A stretch of 64,000 bases of DNA, taken from Caldilineaceae bacterium (GTDB lineage: Bacteria > Chloroflexota > Anaerolineae > Caldilineales > Caldilineaceae). A model generated the notes under the pieces. That model was not told where the DNA came from, ran no database searches, and saw only the letters and a list, made by a program, of their open reading frames with translations. The stretch covers positions 1-64,000 of the forward strand of contig JAHBVG010000030.1 of the NCBI GenBank assembly GCA_019637695.1. Direction: 5' to 3'. Positions 35,173 to 46,876 of the stretch are shown piece by piece (position 1 is the first letter of the stretch; each line of letters begins with the position of its first letter). The position numbers and the translations under genes are program-made.

Positions 35173-37311
35173 CTAACAAGCTGTGGATAACCACGATGGA
35201 TTTTGTTGGAGTAGTTGGCGGCTGCTGCTGGGATCAGCAGCCTGCGCGAAGAGGACGCCTTGCCCAAATTCACACGCGAGCGCCTGCAACTGCTGCATCT
35301 GATTGGGTGTTTCTACGCCTTCGGCGATGACGTCAAGGTTAAGATCGTGGGCAAGGCTGATAATAGTGCGTACAATACCGATGTTTCCGATTTCGCTGTT
35401 CATATTGGCGATGAAAGATCCATCGATCTTCAGGGTGTTGATTGGGTAATAATGCAGCGAACTAAGCGATGAATAGCCAGTGCCAAAGTCATCAATACAG
35501 AGGCGCACATTGAGTTTCTGTAGCTCGGCCAGTTTGTGGTTGATGCCGGCGATCTCGCGCAGGATGGCGCCTTCGGTGATTTCCAGCCGCAGGGTGTTAG
35601 GATGAATGCCCGTCTCGCGCAATACAGCGTCGATGTAGTCAGGCAGATCGGATTGATTTAGAATGCTGCCCGACAGGTTTACATTGAGGAAGATCGGCGG
35701 CTGGCGTAGATATTCCATCTGCCATTCTCGCAGTTGCGCTGCGCCGTGGCGGATCGTCCAACGGTCAATAATGTTTAGCAGGCCGGTCTCTTCGGCCAGG
35801 GCGAGAAAGTCTGCCGGGTAGAGGAGTCCCCGATCCGGGTGATTCCAGCGCACCAGCGCCTCAAATCCGGCGAGCTGTCCTGTTTTGAAGGAGATAATCG
35901 GCTGGTAATAGATCAAAAATTCGTCGCGCTCAATAGCCCGGCGCAGGTCGGTCTCCAATTGCCAGAGCGCCATGGCGCGTATATGCATGGTGGCATCAAA
36001 GAGCCGATATTTACCCATGCCCGCGGCTTTGGCGCGATACATGGCCGTATCTGCGTCGCGCAGAATTTCTTCGGTGCGGGTGTAGTTGTCTGCGCTGAGG
36101 GCGATGCCAATGCTGCCGCTGGTGAAGATCTCGTGCCCGTGGAGCAGAAAGGGCGCTTCCATCGCCTGCAACATATGTTTGGCGACGCGAGTCGCTTCGG
36201 CCACAGCGGTGATCTGCGGGAGGAGTACGGCAAACTCATCTCCACCAAAGCGAGCGATGATCCCACTGGGGGGGATGCAGCGCTCTAGTCGGCCTGCAAT
36301 GGAAGTCAAGAGTCTATCCCCCATCAGATGGCCCAGGCTGTCGTTGATGGTTTTGAACCGATCCAGATCGAGGAAGATAACAGCGAACTGTTGTGTCGGA
36401 TCAGCACGAAAGCGGTTCAGCGTGCCTTCTAGCTGCTGTTGAAAGAAGATCCGATTGGGCAGGCGGGTCAGCGGATCGTGGAGTGCGTCGTGGATCAACT
36501 TTTCTTCGGTCTGTTTGCGCGCCGTAATATCCGATTGCGATCCAGCCATGCGGTAGGGTTCGCCGTTGTCGGTATAGAGCGCCATGCCGCGGCTGAGCAT
36601 CCAACGGTAGCTGCCACTGCGATGGCGGATGCGGTACTCCTGCTCGAAGTGATCGGTCTCGCGTTTGAAGTGCTGGGCGATGGCGCGGCGTGTCGGTTCT
36701 ACATCGTCGGGGTGGAGGCGGAGGAACCATTCGGTGGGCGAGTCGCCGATCTCTTCTTCGCTGTAGCCCAGCATCAAAGCCCAGCGCGGCGAATAGTAGA
36801 TGCGGTTGGTGTGTAGATTCCAATCCCAAAGGCCATCGTTGGCGGCCCGCGCTGCCAGTTCGTAGCGTTCCTGACTTTCGCGCAAAGCGCCCTGCGCCCG
36901 GTGGCGTTCGATGGCGTAACGGAGCGAGCGGATGATTAGTTGGCCGTCAATGCTCCCTTTTACCAAAAAATCTTGCGCCCCTTGCCGTAATGCCTCTGCC
37001 GCCGTGGTCTGGCTGTCCACCCCAGTCAGGACAACCACAGGCAACTCAGGGACGAACCGGCAGAGCTGGTCGAGGGTATCCAGCCCTTGTGTATCCGGCA
37101 GAGAGAGATCCAGCAGCACCACATCAAAGTGTTCCTGATGGACAAGATCAAGCCCATCCGCAAAGCGCTGGACGTGCGATACTTTAACCCCGCTGGGATC
37201 TGCTTTCTCCAGCAGATCGTATAAGGAAAGCGCATCCACAGTGTCATCTTCAATCAGAAGAAGGTGAATGCTCACTTTGTCGTCCATTCTTTCCATTGCT
37301 CTATTGTTCAT
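35173..37311 (-). CDS. Response regulator-PAS-GGDEF-EAL protein (c-di-GMP turnover)
   Basis: 712 residues from ATG 37311 (ATG 37296 and 37287 also possible; none has a strong ribosome-binding site). Order: receiver (about 8-125, phospho-Asp in VVLLDLSLP), PAS/PAC (about 145-265, DGLWDWNL...), GGDEF (about 275-440) with intact FGGDEF and RADxD-like inhibitory residues not obvious, and EAL (about 450-700) with FEALVRW, NVNLSG, EITEG, DDFGTGYSSL, KIDGSFI and AEGVET intact. So it can make and/or hydrolyse c-di-GMP under phosphorelay and PAS-ligand control. The gene begins right beside MITE copy B, which must supply its upstream region. Confidence 0.9.
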   Translation of the reverse strand: MNNRAMERMDDKVSIHLLLIEDDTVDALSLYDLLEKADPSGVKVSHVQRFADGLDLVHQEHFDVVLLDLSLPDTQGLDTLDQLCRFVPELPVVVLTGVDSQTTAAEALRQGAQDFLVKGSIDGQLIIRSLRYAIERHRAQGALRESQERYELAARAANDGLWDWNLHTNRIYYSPRWALMLGYSEEEIGDSPTEWFLRLHPDDVEPTRRAIAQHFKRETDHFEQEYRIRHRSGSYRWMLSRGMALYTDNGEPYRMAGSQSDITARKQTEEKLIHDALHDPLTRLPNRIFFQQQLEGTLNRFRADPTQQFAVIFLDLDRFKTINDSLGHLMGDRLLTSIAGRLERCIPPSGIIARFGGDEFAVLLPQITAVAEATRVAKHMLQAMEAPFLLHGHEIFTSGSIGIALSADNYTRTEEILRDADTAMYRAKAAGMGKYRLFDATMHIRAMALWQLETDLRRAIERDEFLIYYQPIISFKTGQLAGFEALVRWNHPDRGLLYPADFLALAEETGLLNIIDRWTIRHGAAQLREWQMEYLRQPPIFLNVNLSGSILNQSDLPDYIDAVLRETGIHPNTLRLEITEGAILREIAGINHKLAELQKLNVRLCIDDFGTGYSSLSSLHYYPINTLKIDGSFIANMNSEIGNIGIVRTIISLAHDLNLDVIAEGVETPNQMQQLQALACEFGQGVLFAQAADPSSSRQLLQQNPSWLSTAC

Positions 37312-37319
37312 GTCTAAAT

Positions 37320-37454
37320 GCGTGTATTCAGAATGGGTTGATGATTCGAAAGGGTTTGGGCGGACGGCAGAAGAACAATGGCTTACGCAGACGATATTTA
37401 CGAGCCGTCCACCCAAACCCCTACCCAGGCGGCCAACTCATTTTGAACACACCC
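37320..37454. mobile_element. MITE-like family 1, copy B (complete, inverted)
   Basis: 135 bp, opposite orientation to copy A. Left end GCGTGTATTCAGAATGGGTT, right end the complement of GGGTGTGTTCAAAATGAGTT. Inner arms GGGTTTGGGCGGACGGC and GCCGTCCACCCAAACCC pair nearly perfectly. It starts 9 bases upstream of the GGDEF-EAL gene start. Confidence 0.85.
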
Positions 37455-37516
37455 TATCTAACTACTTAGAACGTTGCGAATCTCGGTTAATTCGCCAAAC
37501 AGCGCGGTTTTGGACA

Positions 37517-38713
37517 TTACCTCTCTTGCAAATAGCGGAACGCTGCGCCGGCCAGCAGCGCCACGCCCGTCGGCAGCATACGCTCGTCGAAGTCGAAGGT
37601 TGGGTTGTGGTGAGGACTGTGCTGCTTGACGGCCATATCTGACGCGCCGACAAGGATGAAACAGCCCGGCGCGCGTTTGAGGAACTCGGCCATGTCTTCC
37701 CCTACCATCATGGGCCGGATCTGGGCGATCTGCTGGCGACCAACGATCTGCTCGGCCACCCTATCCATCAAGGCTGCGCCCTCCTCACTGCTGACGGTGA
37801 CCGGGCAGCCGCCCAGAAATTCAAAGCGGGCGGTTGCCCCAAAACCTGCCGCAATCGACGTTGCCAGATCTTCCAGGCGACGCAGCAATAGACTTTGAAC
37901 TTCGGTAGAGAATGAGCGGATCGTGCCCAACAGATCAGCCCGATCCGAGATGACATTATAGGCGTTACCGCTTTGCATACTGCCCACGCTGATCACTGCG
38001 GTGTCCTGCGGGTTGACGTTGCGGGCGACGATGGATTGCCAGGCGACCAGAATATGGCTGGCGACCAGGGTAGCGTCCACGGTTTCGTGGGGCATAGCCC
38101 CATGTCCTGCTTTGCCGCGCACGGTAAGGCGGAACATGTCGGCGGCGGCCCACAGTGGGCCGGGCTGCACGATCACCTGGTTGAGCGGCAGTCCGCTCCA
38201 AAGGTGCAGGCCAAAGGACGCGGAAGGAATCGGATCGCGCAGCACGCCATCATTGATCATCGCCAGCGCGCCGCCGGCTCCCTCCTCGGCGGGTTGAAAG
38301 ACGAGCTTCACCCGTCCGCGCAGGGCGGAACGATGGCGGGCGAGGATCTGCGCTACGCCCATGCCGATGGCCGTGTGACCATCGTGGCCGCAGGCGTGCA
38401 TCACCCCTGGGTTTTGCGAGCGGTACTCAACATCGTTCTCCTCGTGGATGGGCAAGGCGTCCATGTCGAAGCGCAGCAGCACCGTCGGCGCATCTTCGGG
38501 GATCGCCTCCCCTTCCACCAGGGCGACGACGCCAGTCTTGCCCACGCCGGTACTCACTTCCAATCCCAGATAGTGAAGATGCGCGGCGACAATGCCGGCC
38601 GTGCGCGTCTCTTCAAAGCCCATCTCTGGATGGCGGTGGAAGTCGCGCCGCCAAGCCACCAATTGGGGGTAGAGTTGCTCAGCTTCGATGCGGATTGTGT
38701 CGAGAATGTTCAT
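37517..38713 (-). CDS. M20-family amidohydrolase (IAA-amino-acid/N-acyl-amino-acid hydrolase-like)
   Basis: 398 residues. Metal-binding and catalytic motifs: RRDFHRHPEMGFEE near the N-terminus, RFDMDALPI, MHACGHDGHTAIG, FQPAEEGAGGA (catalytic Glu), the dimerisation-domain GHGAMPHETVD, and the final metal ligand region HSPHHNPTFDFDE. The fold splits N-acyl amino acids or aminoacyl amides in the cytoplasm with two metal ions. Substrate unknown. GAGG lies 4 bases upstream of the ATG. Confidence 0.9.
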   Translation of the reverse strand: MNILDTIRIEAEQLYPQLVAWRRDFHRHPEMGFEETRTAGIVAAHLHYLGLEVSTGVGKTGVVALVEGEAIPEDAPTVLLRFDMDALPIHEENDVEYRSQNPGVMHACGHDGHTAIGMGVAQILARHRSALRGRVKLVFQPAEEGAGGALAMINDGVLRDPIPSASFGLHLWSGLPLNQVIVQPGPLWAAADMFRLTVRGKAGHGAMPHETVDATLVASHILVAWQSIVARNVNPQDTAVISVGSMQSGNAYNVISDRADLLGTIRSFSTEVQSLLLRRLEDLATSIAAGFGATARFEFLGGCPVTVSSEEGAALMDRVAEQIVGRQQIAQIRPMMVGEDMAEFLKRAPGCFILVGASDMAVKQHSPHHNPTFDFDERMLPTGVALLAGAAFRYLQER

Positions 38714-38735
38714 GGGGCCTCGCAGTATAAAACGT

Positions 38736-38820
38736 GTTGCGAATTGCGAATTGCGGGGGGCGAATTGCGAGAACGATTGTCACCTGCAACTTGCAAACCT
38801 GCAACTTGCAAACTTGCGTC
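38736..38820. repeat. Iterated-word cluster (GCGAATT and CAACTTGCAA units)
   Basis: Tandem GCGAATT words on the left and CTGCAACTTGCAAAC words on the right. Fills the whole spacer between the M20 start and the SNF2 stop. Confidence 0.65.
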
Positions 38821-40782
<1,962 letters not shown>

Positions 40783-40811
40783 GGTTCTCGATGGATAGAA
40801 TGCACACACGA

Positions 40812-40841
40812 GGCGTCCGGTTTTTCAGAAAACCGGACGCC
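40812..40841. repeat. Hairpin upstream of the SNF2 gene
   Basis: Perfect 13-bp arms (40812-40824 and 40829-40841) with a 4-base loop, 30 bases before the SNF2 start. T and A tracts are part of the stem, so it could be a terminator for upstream read-through or a 5' leader hairpin. Confidence 0.6.
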
Positions 40842-40896
40842 GGGATCAGATTTCGATCTATTATATACCAGGCAGAGGGATGAACTGAAACGGTTT

Positions 40897-41011
40897 GGGT
40901 GTATTCAGAATGGGTTGATGATTCGTAAGGGTTTGGGTGGACGGCAGACGGGCGATGGCTTATGCAGACGATTTTTGTAAGCCGTCCACCCAAACCCCTA
41001 CCCAGCCAACC
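40897..41011. mobile_element. MITE-like family 1, copy C (one end lost)
   Basis: Begins GGGTGTATTCAGAATGGGTT like the ends of copies A and B and shares their inner arms (GGGTTTGGGTGGACGGC and GCCGTCCACCCAAACCC). The far end diverges after CCCAGCCAACC, lacking the TTTTGAACACACCC terminus. Same orientation as copy B. The rest of 41012-41185 shows no gene. Confidence 0.8.
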
Positions 41012-41185
41012 AGATCAGAAGGTTCTCTTTTGCTAACGATAGCGTACTAACATTTGCCCAATCATTTGCCCAGGCCACTGTTTCTTCCATGAGAGCGGCC
41101 TGCTTTTTCGTCAACGGAGGAAGCTGCTGAAACCTCTCTCAATCCTGCCAGATTTTTTAATTTTCATTCGGTCGCTCCTCTTGAA

Positions 41186-41219
41186 AGACCTGCCAGGTTT
41201 TCCGAAACCTGGCAGGTCT
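41186..41219 (-). terminator. Hairpin terminator after the lamin-tail/C39-like gene
   Basis: Perfect 15-bp arms (41186-41200 and 41205-41219) with a 4-base loop, 27 bases beyond the stop codon. Minus-strand reading ends in TTTC. The related hairpin word CCAGGTTT...AAACCTGG recurs as a degenerate form at 49065-49099. Confidence 0.65.
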
Positions 41220-41245
41220 CTTTCATCCGCGCAAAAACCATTCGA

Positions 41246-44215
41246 TTACGGCCGACACTCTGGATCAAGCACAGCCGCCAGCCACGCGGACCTGCCCCCG
41301 GCGGCAAAGGGATTGTCCTGCGGGTCGGGCGTGTGTCGCTGGGCGGCGATCTGCCCGATCACCTTGTGATCCTTATCGGTGAGATAGATCTTGATGAAGT
41401 TGCCCAGCGCATCCGCCGGGAAGATCTGAAGCTCGAAGCTCACCGGCTGACAGGTGCGCATTGGGAACTCGCTGGTAACGTAGTGAATGCCAATGATGCG
41501 GGTCCCGCCTGATGGATCGGTGCCCGGAATGAGGTTGGCCTCCCATCCCGGCGGCCAATTGATGGATTCGATCCCCTGCCAGGGCTTCTCCTGTTGATCG
41601 AAGAAGATTTCCATGTCATGGATGATGGCGTCATCAGCCTCCAGCAGGACATGGATCTGGATCACAATGTGTCCCGGGTTGTCAGGATTCTCAGTGAAGC
41701 GGGCGTTGATCCCCGTCAGGACAGGCGGTTCCTTCGTCACCGTCGCCACAACCGTGGCTGTGATCGTAGGCAAGGCAGTGGCGGTTTCAGTAGCGGTCGC
41801 CGTGGCCGTAGCCGTCTCGGTCGCCGTGGCTGTGGCCGTCTCGGTCGCCGTGGCCGTGGCCGTCTCGGTCGCCGTGGCCGTGGCCGTCTCGGTCGCAGTC
41901 GGTGTCCCGGTGGCTGTGGGCGTACCCGTGGCCGTCGCGGTCGCGGTAGGCGTGGGCGTCCCCGTGGGCGTGGGTGAAATCGTCGGCGTCGGCGTGCGCG
42001 AAGGCGTCGGTGTGTGAGAGGGCGTTGGCGTCCAGGTGGGTGTCCGCGTCGGCGTGCGCGTGGGCGTGGCCGTGGGCGGTCGACGCGTGGGCGTCGGCGT
42101 CGGGCTGCATGGACCAGGTCCGCCTTCAAAGCGGTTGAAGTTGCTGGTATCGACGCCATCGCGGCGACCTACAGCATCCACCGTCTTGCCGTTCCAGTTT
42201 CTATCCTCGTCGCCGTCGATCCAGCCGTCGTTATCGTTGTCCCGATCTACCTCTTTGCGCAGACCGTCGCCGTCCCAATCCGGGTTGCGTTTGCTGTAGT
42301 TGCCCAGATTGTCGAAGACATAGCCGCGGATATCCTGCTTGTCGTTGACACAGTCGTCGTCGGTATCGCGGTTGTTGAAGAGGGTGGGGAAGCGGAAGAG
42401 TTCGTCGAAATCGACGATCCCATCGTTATCGCTGTCTGTTGAAAGGCTGGCTTCGTCCACCAGCGGCGTCACCCCAGCCGGCGGCACATGATATTCGGTG
42501 ACGTTCCAACTGTTGTACCCGACCCAGCCGCCTGTATTCGTCCACGGATCGATGCGATAGGCGAAATCCCAACTGAAGAACCAGAGGTTGATCTGCCAAT
42601 AGCCAGCCATCACTACGCTGTGGCTGTCGTTGTTCTCCACAAAGAGGGCCGGGCGGCCAGCGTCGATCCAGCCTTTGACCTGGTTAAAGGTAGGTTTGCC
42701 GCGAGAACAGACCCCGGCGTTGTTGTTCATGGCCCACCACATTACATTCTTTCCACCGCCGCGGGTACAGATCTGGTTGGGCCACAGACCGATGCCATGC
42801 CCCAGATCCCCTTCCGGTGGGCCGCCGCCGTAGGCGTAGAACGAGATGCGGTCCTGGCTGAGTTTGCTGCCATAGTAATCCGCGATCATGGAGATCGAGG
42901 CGCGGGTGCAGTACCAATCGCCGTGGGGATTGCCTCGCCGTGGCGCGCCGTTGCCCACAACCAGATCCCCGTCGGATTCGTGAGCCGAATCCCAGCGGTG
43001 GACGCCGAATTCGGGGTCGCCGTCGATGCACAACATGCGCGTATCCTTGTGCTGAAGCTGTGACCTGACAGCCAGCACGCGGCTGGCATCCAACGCGGCC
43101 CCCTCAATCGGCATGGGGAAGATCGTCACCGAGTTGACGACGGACCAGTCGCTCTGGCTGCCGTCGTTTTGCAGGCTGTGGGCGCGGAAGTAGAAGGTGC
43201 GCGAGATCTCCGCCGTGGTGGTGAGCGTCGTCGTGTGGATGGTGTCGCTGATCACAATATTGAGCAGAGGCGAGGCAAAGTCCGCCTCCTCGGCAATCTG
43301 GAACCGGTATTCGGCAGCGTCCGGCACATTGGACCAGCCAAAGGTGACATCGCCATCTAAGATCACCGCGCCGTCAAAGGGGGTGCGGAAGTAGGGCGCC
43401 GGCGCACGGTTGGCCGCGCCGGGCGTGGTCTCGCTGGGCTTGTAGATCGTCCACTCCTCGGCCCCGTTGGTATCGCCGATGGGATAGCGGCCCAGCGAGC
43501 CGCCGCGGGTCAGCACATCCCCGCCGGGGATCTGTTCCGTGGGCGCAGCGAAAGTATCCGGCGGCCACTGGCCGCTGAGGACGGCCAGTTCCGCCCGCTC
43601 TTCGGGATAATCTCCATAGGCGACAAAATCGATCATCGTGGTCATGGTGTGGACATCGCTGCTGAAGATCGCCACCTGATCCACGTCGTCGAAGATGTTC
43701 ACCAATCCTGGGGGCGTATGCAGGGTGATCACACCGTCGCTGGCGTCGTAATCGTTGGCCTCTTCGCCCTGGCCGTCAAAGTAGATCAACACATAGGTCT
43801 GCGGGGGCAGGGCAGGAATAGAGTCTGGGAAAGTGTAGAAATTACCATCCCCATCTCCGATCTGCCAGCCTGCCAGATAATTGGCAGGGGTAGGCATATT
43901 CTCTATACCAACAAAGGTCCCTGCCTGGGCGACGGCCAGATTGATGCTGGAGACAAAGGGCAGGAAGGTGGAAGAGGTGTTGATGAACAATTCCACCCAG
44001 GCATATTCACCCTCGACGGGCAACGGCATCGCCTCGTTGATCACCACTGGGAAGTAGGGTGAGAGCGCCGCCGTCGATCCCTGATTGGGATTGGGTTCCT
44101 GGGCCTGCGCGGATGGCTGCATCACTCCGCCCAACAACAGTAGCAGCAAGAGCAAAACAAACAGCGTTGAGGTGATCAATGACAAAAACACAAGGAAGCG
44201 TGGGCGCGGGGACAT
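41246..44215 (-). CDS. Secreted multidomain protein: lamin-tail domain, FN3-like, C39-like peptidase, EF-hand repeats, Pro/Thr linker
   Basis: 989 residues from ATG 44215 (AAGGAG 7 bases upstream). Signal peptide about 1-38 (ending SAQAQ). Lamin-tail region about 55-260 ([30 protein letters not shown]). An FN3-like part about 275-365. A papain-like C39 domain about 385-590 with Cys in [10 protein letters not shown], His in [12 protein letters not shown] and Asp in FAYRIDPW. Thrombospondin-3/EF-hand-like Asp repeats about 600-700 ([29 protein letters not shown]). A Thr/Ala/Pro tract of about 130 residues. A C-terminal domain of about 150 residues, unrecognised. Probably an extracellular calcium-dependent hydrolase or adhesin. 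Confidence 0.7.
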   Translation of the reverse strand: MSPRPRFLVFLSLITSTLFVLLLLLLLLGGVMQPSAQAQEPNPNQGSTAALSPYFPVVINEAMPLPVEGEYAWVELFINTSSTFLPFVSSINLAVAQAGTFVGIENMPTPANYLAGWQIGDGDGNFYTFPDSIPALPPQTYVLIYFDGQGEEANDYDASDGVITLHTPPGLVNIFDDVDQVAIFSSDVHTMTTMIDFVAYGDYPEERAELAVLSGQWPPDTFAAPTEQIPGGDVLTRGGSLGRYPIGDTNGAEEWTIYKPSETTPGAANRAPAPYFRTPFDGAVILDGDVTFGWSNVPDAAEYRFQIAEEADFASPLLNIVISDTIHTTTLTTTAEISRTFYFRAHSLQNDGSQSDWSVVNSVTIFPMPIEGAALDASRVLAVRSQLQHKDTRMLCIDGDPEFGVHRWDSAHESDGDLVVGNGAPRRGNPHGDWYCTRASISMIADYYGSKLSQDRISFYAYGGGPPEGDLGHGIGLWPNQICTRGGGKNVMWWAMNNNAGVCSRGKPTFNQVKGWIDAGRPALFVENNDSHSVVMAGYWQINLWFFSWDFAYRIDPWTNTGGWVGYNSWNVTEYHVPPAGVTPLVDEASLSTDSDNDGIVDFDELFRFPTLFNNRDTDDDCVNDKQDIRGYVFDNLGNYSKRNPDWDGDGLRKEVDRDNDNDGWIDGDEDRNWNGKTVDAVGRRDGVDTSNFNRFEGGPGPCSPTPTPTRRPPTATPTRTPTRTPTWTPTPSHTPTPSRTPTPTISPTPTGTPTPTATATATGTPTATGTPTATETATATATETATATATETATATATETATATATATETATALPTITATVVATVTKEPPVLTGINARFTENPDNPGHIVIQIHVLLEADDAIIHDMEIFFDQQEKPWQGIESINWPPGWEANLIPGTDPSGGTRIIGIHYVTSEFPMRTCQPVSFELQIFPADALGNFIKIYLTDKDHKVIGQIAAQRHTPDPQDNPFAAGGRSAWLAAVLDPECRP
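41805..41900. repeat. 24-bp tandem repeat in the Pro/Thr-rich linker
   Basis: Unit GTCTCGGTCGCCGTGGCCGT (plus four bases) repeated about four times; it encodes Thr-Ala-Thr-Ala-Thr-Glu runs on the minus strand. Typical length-variable linker DNA; not a CRISPR. Confidence 0.8.
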
Positions 44216-44604
44216 GGGTTTCTCCTTTTGGGGTAGCGGGACGCCACAAGTCGTCATCAAGCAGCCGCAGATTGCACGCGGAAGAGTGTAAACACGCTCG
44301 GCGGAACGCTCCATCTGCGAGTCCACGCAAGACGGCTCGATCCGTAAACAAGAACGGTTGTAGAGGATGATGCTATTGTCGAATGGGGAAAGTCAGGTCG
44401 TCTGTGCTGTAGGGCACACAGGTTGTATGCTGCCCGATATGGCCTTCCGTGTCAAGGGCATGAAAAGAGCATGAATTGGAAGGAACGAAACGCTTCGCCA
44501 ACGCCCGCGTAAACGCATATCAAACGCTGCAGTTGATAGGATGGTGTTGAAGTTAACGATATTACCATTGTCAATTTGATAGATACCGATCTCAGGAGGG
44601 GAAA
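44216..44604. other. Divergent intergenic region, nothing else recognised
   Basis: Lies between two secreted-protein genes reading outwards, so it must hold both promoters. No convincing -35/-10 pair or operator was picked out. Confidence 0.4.
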
Positions 44605-45426
44605 ATGCTTCGCAAGGTTTTGGAACGGTTTGTAGTTATGCTCATGGTGAGCATGGTGATCCTGCTCGGCGCGCCGCTGGGGAGGGCGCAGGCAGCGCCG
44701 GCAGCGCAGAACGTGTCTAACTGCGCCCAATATCACACAGTGCAGCGCGGGGAGAATCTCTTCCGCATTGCTCGCCAATATGGCACCACCTATCAGGCAT
44801 TGCAACGGCTGAACGGCCTACCCAATGCCAATCGCATCCTCGTGGGGCAGCGTCTCTGCGTGCGGACGAATGCGTCCAACCCAGGGGGGCCAGTGGCGAA
44901 CCCTACGCCCCAACAATTCATTATGGCGCTGCAGAACGTGCGGATGCGCAGCGGCCCCGGCACACAGTACAGCATCATCGGCAGCGTTTTCGCGGGGATG
45001 ACCGCCAGAGTAACAGGGGTGAGCCAGGGTGGGGGCTGGTGGCGCGTCATCTGCCCCAACGATACAGTTGGCAGTTGCTGGGTCAGCGCCGATCCTGCAT
45101 TGACGCGGCCCATTGAGGAACCCAATCAGGTCAACCAGGCCATCGTCAACAGCATTGCCGTAGAAGTGCGCGAATCGTATCCGGTGCAGGTCGTCGCCAC
45201 TGTGCGCGGTCACATGCCCGACGCCTGCGCATATGTTGATACCTTCCGCCAGTTGCGCGAGGGAACGACCTTCCGCATCGAGATGACGACCGGGCGCAAC
45301 CCAGGCTCATGTGCGCAGATGCTCACACCCTTCGAGCAGCCGCTGACGCTGGATACCGCTGGCCTTCCCGCCGGGCAATACACCGTCGCCGTCAACAACG
45401 TGTGGGCCAGTTTCGTCCTGCACTGA
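44605..45426 (+). CDS. Secreted LysM-SH3b protein
   Basis: 273 residues; AGGAGG precedes the ATG. Signal peptide about 1-33. One LysM about 44-92 (YHTVQRGENLFRIARQYG, LPNANRILVGQRLCV) binds peptidoglycan or other N-acetylglucosamine polymers. An SH3b-like domain about 112-170 (VRMRSGPGTQYSIIG, WWRVICP, CWVSAD) follows. The C-terminal about 95 residues form an extra beta-rich domain with two Cys (DACAYVD, GSCAQM) that I do not recognise. Probably a wall-associated accessory protein. Confidence 0.85.
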   Translation: MLRKVLERFVVMLMVSMVILLGAPLGRAQAAPAAQNVSNCAQYHTVQRGENLFRIARQYGTTYQALQRLNGLPNANRILVGQRLCVRTNASNPGGPVANPTPQQFIMALQNVRMRSGPGTQYSIIGSVFAGMTARVTGVSQGGGWWRVICPNDTVGSCWVSADPALTRPIEEPNQVNQAIVNSIAVEVRESYPVQVVATVRGHMPDACAYVDTFRQLREGTTFRIEMTTGRNPGSCAQMLTPFEQPLTLDTAGLPAGQYTVAVNNVWASFVLH

Positions 45427-45436
45427 TAAAAGAATG

Positions 45437-45515
45437 ATCCACGAAGGCACACGAAGGAACGCGAAGAGAGAGGAGATTTCTTCGGGTTCCTTCGGGTTCC
45501 TTCGTGGATAAAAAA
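45437..45515. terminator. Hairpin between convergent genes (CACGAAGG words)
   Basis: Arms ATCCACGAAGG (45437-45447) and CCTTCGTGGAT (45499-45509) surround tandem CACGAAGGAAC and TTCGGGTTCC words. A run AAAAAA follows. It separates the LysM gene and the convergent aldo/keto reductase gene. Confidence 0.55.
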
Positions 45516-45517
45516 TC

Positions 45518-46486
45518 TTAAGATCGATAGATCGCCGGATCATCCGTGTCAAATCCTACGGCGTCAAGGCGGGGCCAGAGTTCATCGGGGATGGGATGGA
45601 CGGCCAGTTCCAGTGTCTGCGTTACCCGCTCTGGCCGCGTGATCCCGACAACAGTGGTGGTTACGCGGGGATCGCGCAGGGAGAATTGGAGGGCGGCGGC
45701 AGCCAGAGGTACATCGTAACCCTGGCAGATCGCGGCCAGACGCCGGGCGCGTTCGACCAGGGCTGTGGGTGCATCCTGATAGGCGTAACGGGCGTAGGCG
45801 TCCGGTCCTTTGGCTAACATGCCGCTGCCATAGGGAGCGGCGTTGACCACCGCCATCCCCAGGCGCGCCGCCACATCTAGCAGCGACTCCGCGGATCGGT
45901 TGAGCAGCGTGTAGCGGTTGTGCGTCTCCACAGCGCTGAACTCGCCGGTCTCCATATAGCGGATCAGCATATCGACCGGTCCCCCGGAGATGCCAATATG
46001 CTCGATCACCCCCTGATCTCTGAATGCTTGCAAGACCTCCAGCGGACCGCCCGGCCCCATCACATTTTCAAACGTAGAGTGTTCGGGATCGTGGATGTAG
46101 ACATATTGCAACCGATCCAGCCCCAGCCGCTGCAAACTACCCTCCACCGAGCGCTTCATCTGTTCCCCGCTGAAATCACCGGTCTTGGCGTCGCGGTCGG
46201 CCTTCGTCGCCAGCACAAAGCCGTCGGGGATGCCGCCCATCTCCTTAAGGACGAGGCCAATGCGCCGTTCGCTCTCCCCGTTGCCGTAGATGGCGGCGGT
46301 GTCCATGAAGTTGATGGGGCTGGCAAAGGCGGCGCGCAGCGTCTCCAGCGCTCGATCCTCTGGCACACCATAGGCGAAGGTTTCGGGCATGTCGCCCAAA
46401 GGGGCCGCGCCAATGCAGATGGGCGTCACCATCAGCCCGGTGGGGCCGAGCGGGCGTTTGGGTAGCGTCAAGGGGGTGGATGTCAC
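45518..46486 (-). CDS. Aldo/keto reductase
   Basis: 322 residues. GTG 46486 is chosen because GAGGAAAG lies 5 bases upstream; a TTG start at 46516 is also open. TIM-barrel family with the catalytic Asp ([14 protein letters not shown], Asp and Tyr) and Lys (VLATKAD), and the His/Glu-type position in YVYIHDPEH. The cofactor region near the end ([10 protein letters not shown]) is present. An NADPH-dependent aldehyde or sugar reductase is likely; substrate unknown. It carries no signal peptide, unlike its neighbours. Confidence 0.9.
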   Translation of the reverse strand: MTSTPLTLPKRPLGPTGLMVTPICIGAAPLGDMPETFAYGVPEDRALETLRAAFASPINFMDTAAIYGNGESERRIGLVLKEMGGIPDGFVLATKADRDAKTGDFSGEQMKRSVEGSLQRLGLDRLQYVYIHDPEHSTFENVMGPGGPLEVLQAFRDQGVIEHIGISGGPVDMLIRYMETGEFSAVETHNRYTLLNRSAESLLDVAARLGMAVVNAAPYGSGMLAKGPDAYARYAYQDAPTALVERARRLAAICQGYDVPLAAAALQFSLRDPRVTTTVVGITRPERVTQTLELAVHPIPDELWPRLDAVGFDTDDPAIYRS

Positions 46487-46812
46487 CGATTCTTTCCTCT
46501 TCTTGGGTAGCAACAATGTGGATGTAGATATTCCTTATTCCACTCGTGGGCGATGGGCTCAATGCGTTTGTGGACAGCCGGGTCACCTTCAAGAAAACAG
46601 ACAGTGAGTGTCTTGCCGTTGGGCCAGAGCCAGCGTGTATCGCTCACCCTCTCCATCTGCACCACTAAATTTGAATAGGGTACGCGTGAAGCTTCCTCAA
46701 AAGAGTATCCTATCCTGGGAGCAAGATCAACTCGAATCAGCACCCAGTGAATGGGCTCAGGTGGCTTGCCTGAATGATACCAGACCGGACACCAGGGATC
46801 CTGCGCCACCAC
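46486..46812 (-). pseudogene. Fused gene remnants: transposase-like and M12-like metalloprotease-like fragments
   Basis: A 109-residue open frame without a ribosome-binding site. Its first half ([19 protein letters not shown]) resembles the segment before the last catalytic residue of IS701/IS4-type transposases. Its second half ([29 protein letters not shown]) resembles the start of astacin/matrixin-like secreted proteases. The two are joined after about 50 residues, and the aldo/keto reductase gene cuts off the rest. Both assignments are from short similarity by eye. Confidence 0.35.
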
Positions 46813-46876
46813 CTAATCCAGCGAGCAACAGCTTGAGCAGACCCTGGCTCATCTAGAGACATTTAGGCGTCGACTA

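Noticed and set aside
37320..37454. The N-terminal extension of the GGDEF-EAL frame into the MITE as a real domain
   Set aside because: The extra residues are translated from the MITE terminus and its arms, and similar peptides arise from copies A and C; there is no ribosome-binding site.
41805..41900. Regular 24-bp repeats considered as a CRISPR array
   Set aside because: The units are directly adjacent without unique spacers and code for a linker in frame.
41613..42017. Long plus-strand frame of Val-Ala-Val-Ser repeats
   Set aside because: It is the antisense shadow of the Thr/Ala/Pro linker of the minus-strand secreted protein; no ribosome-binding site.
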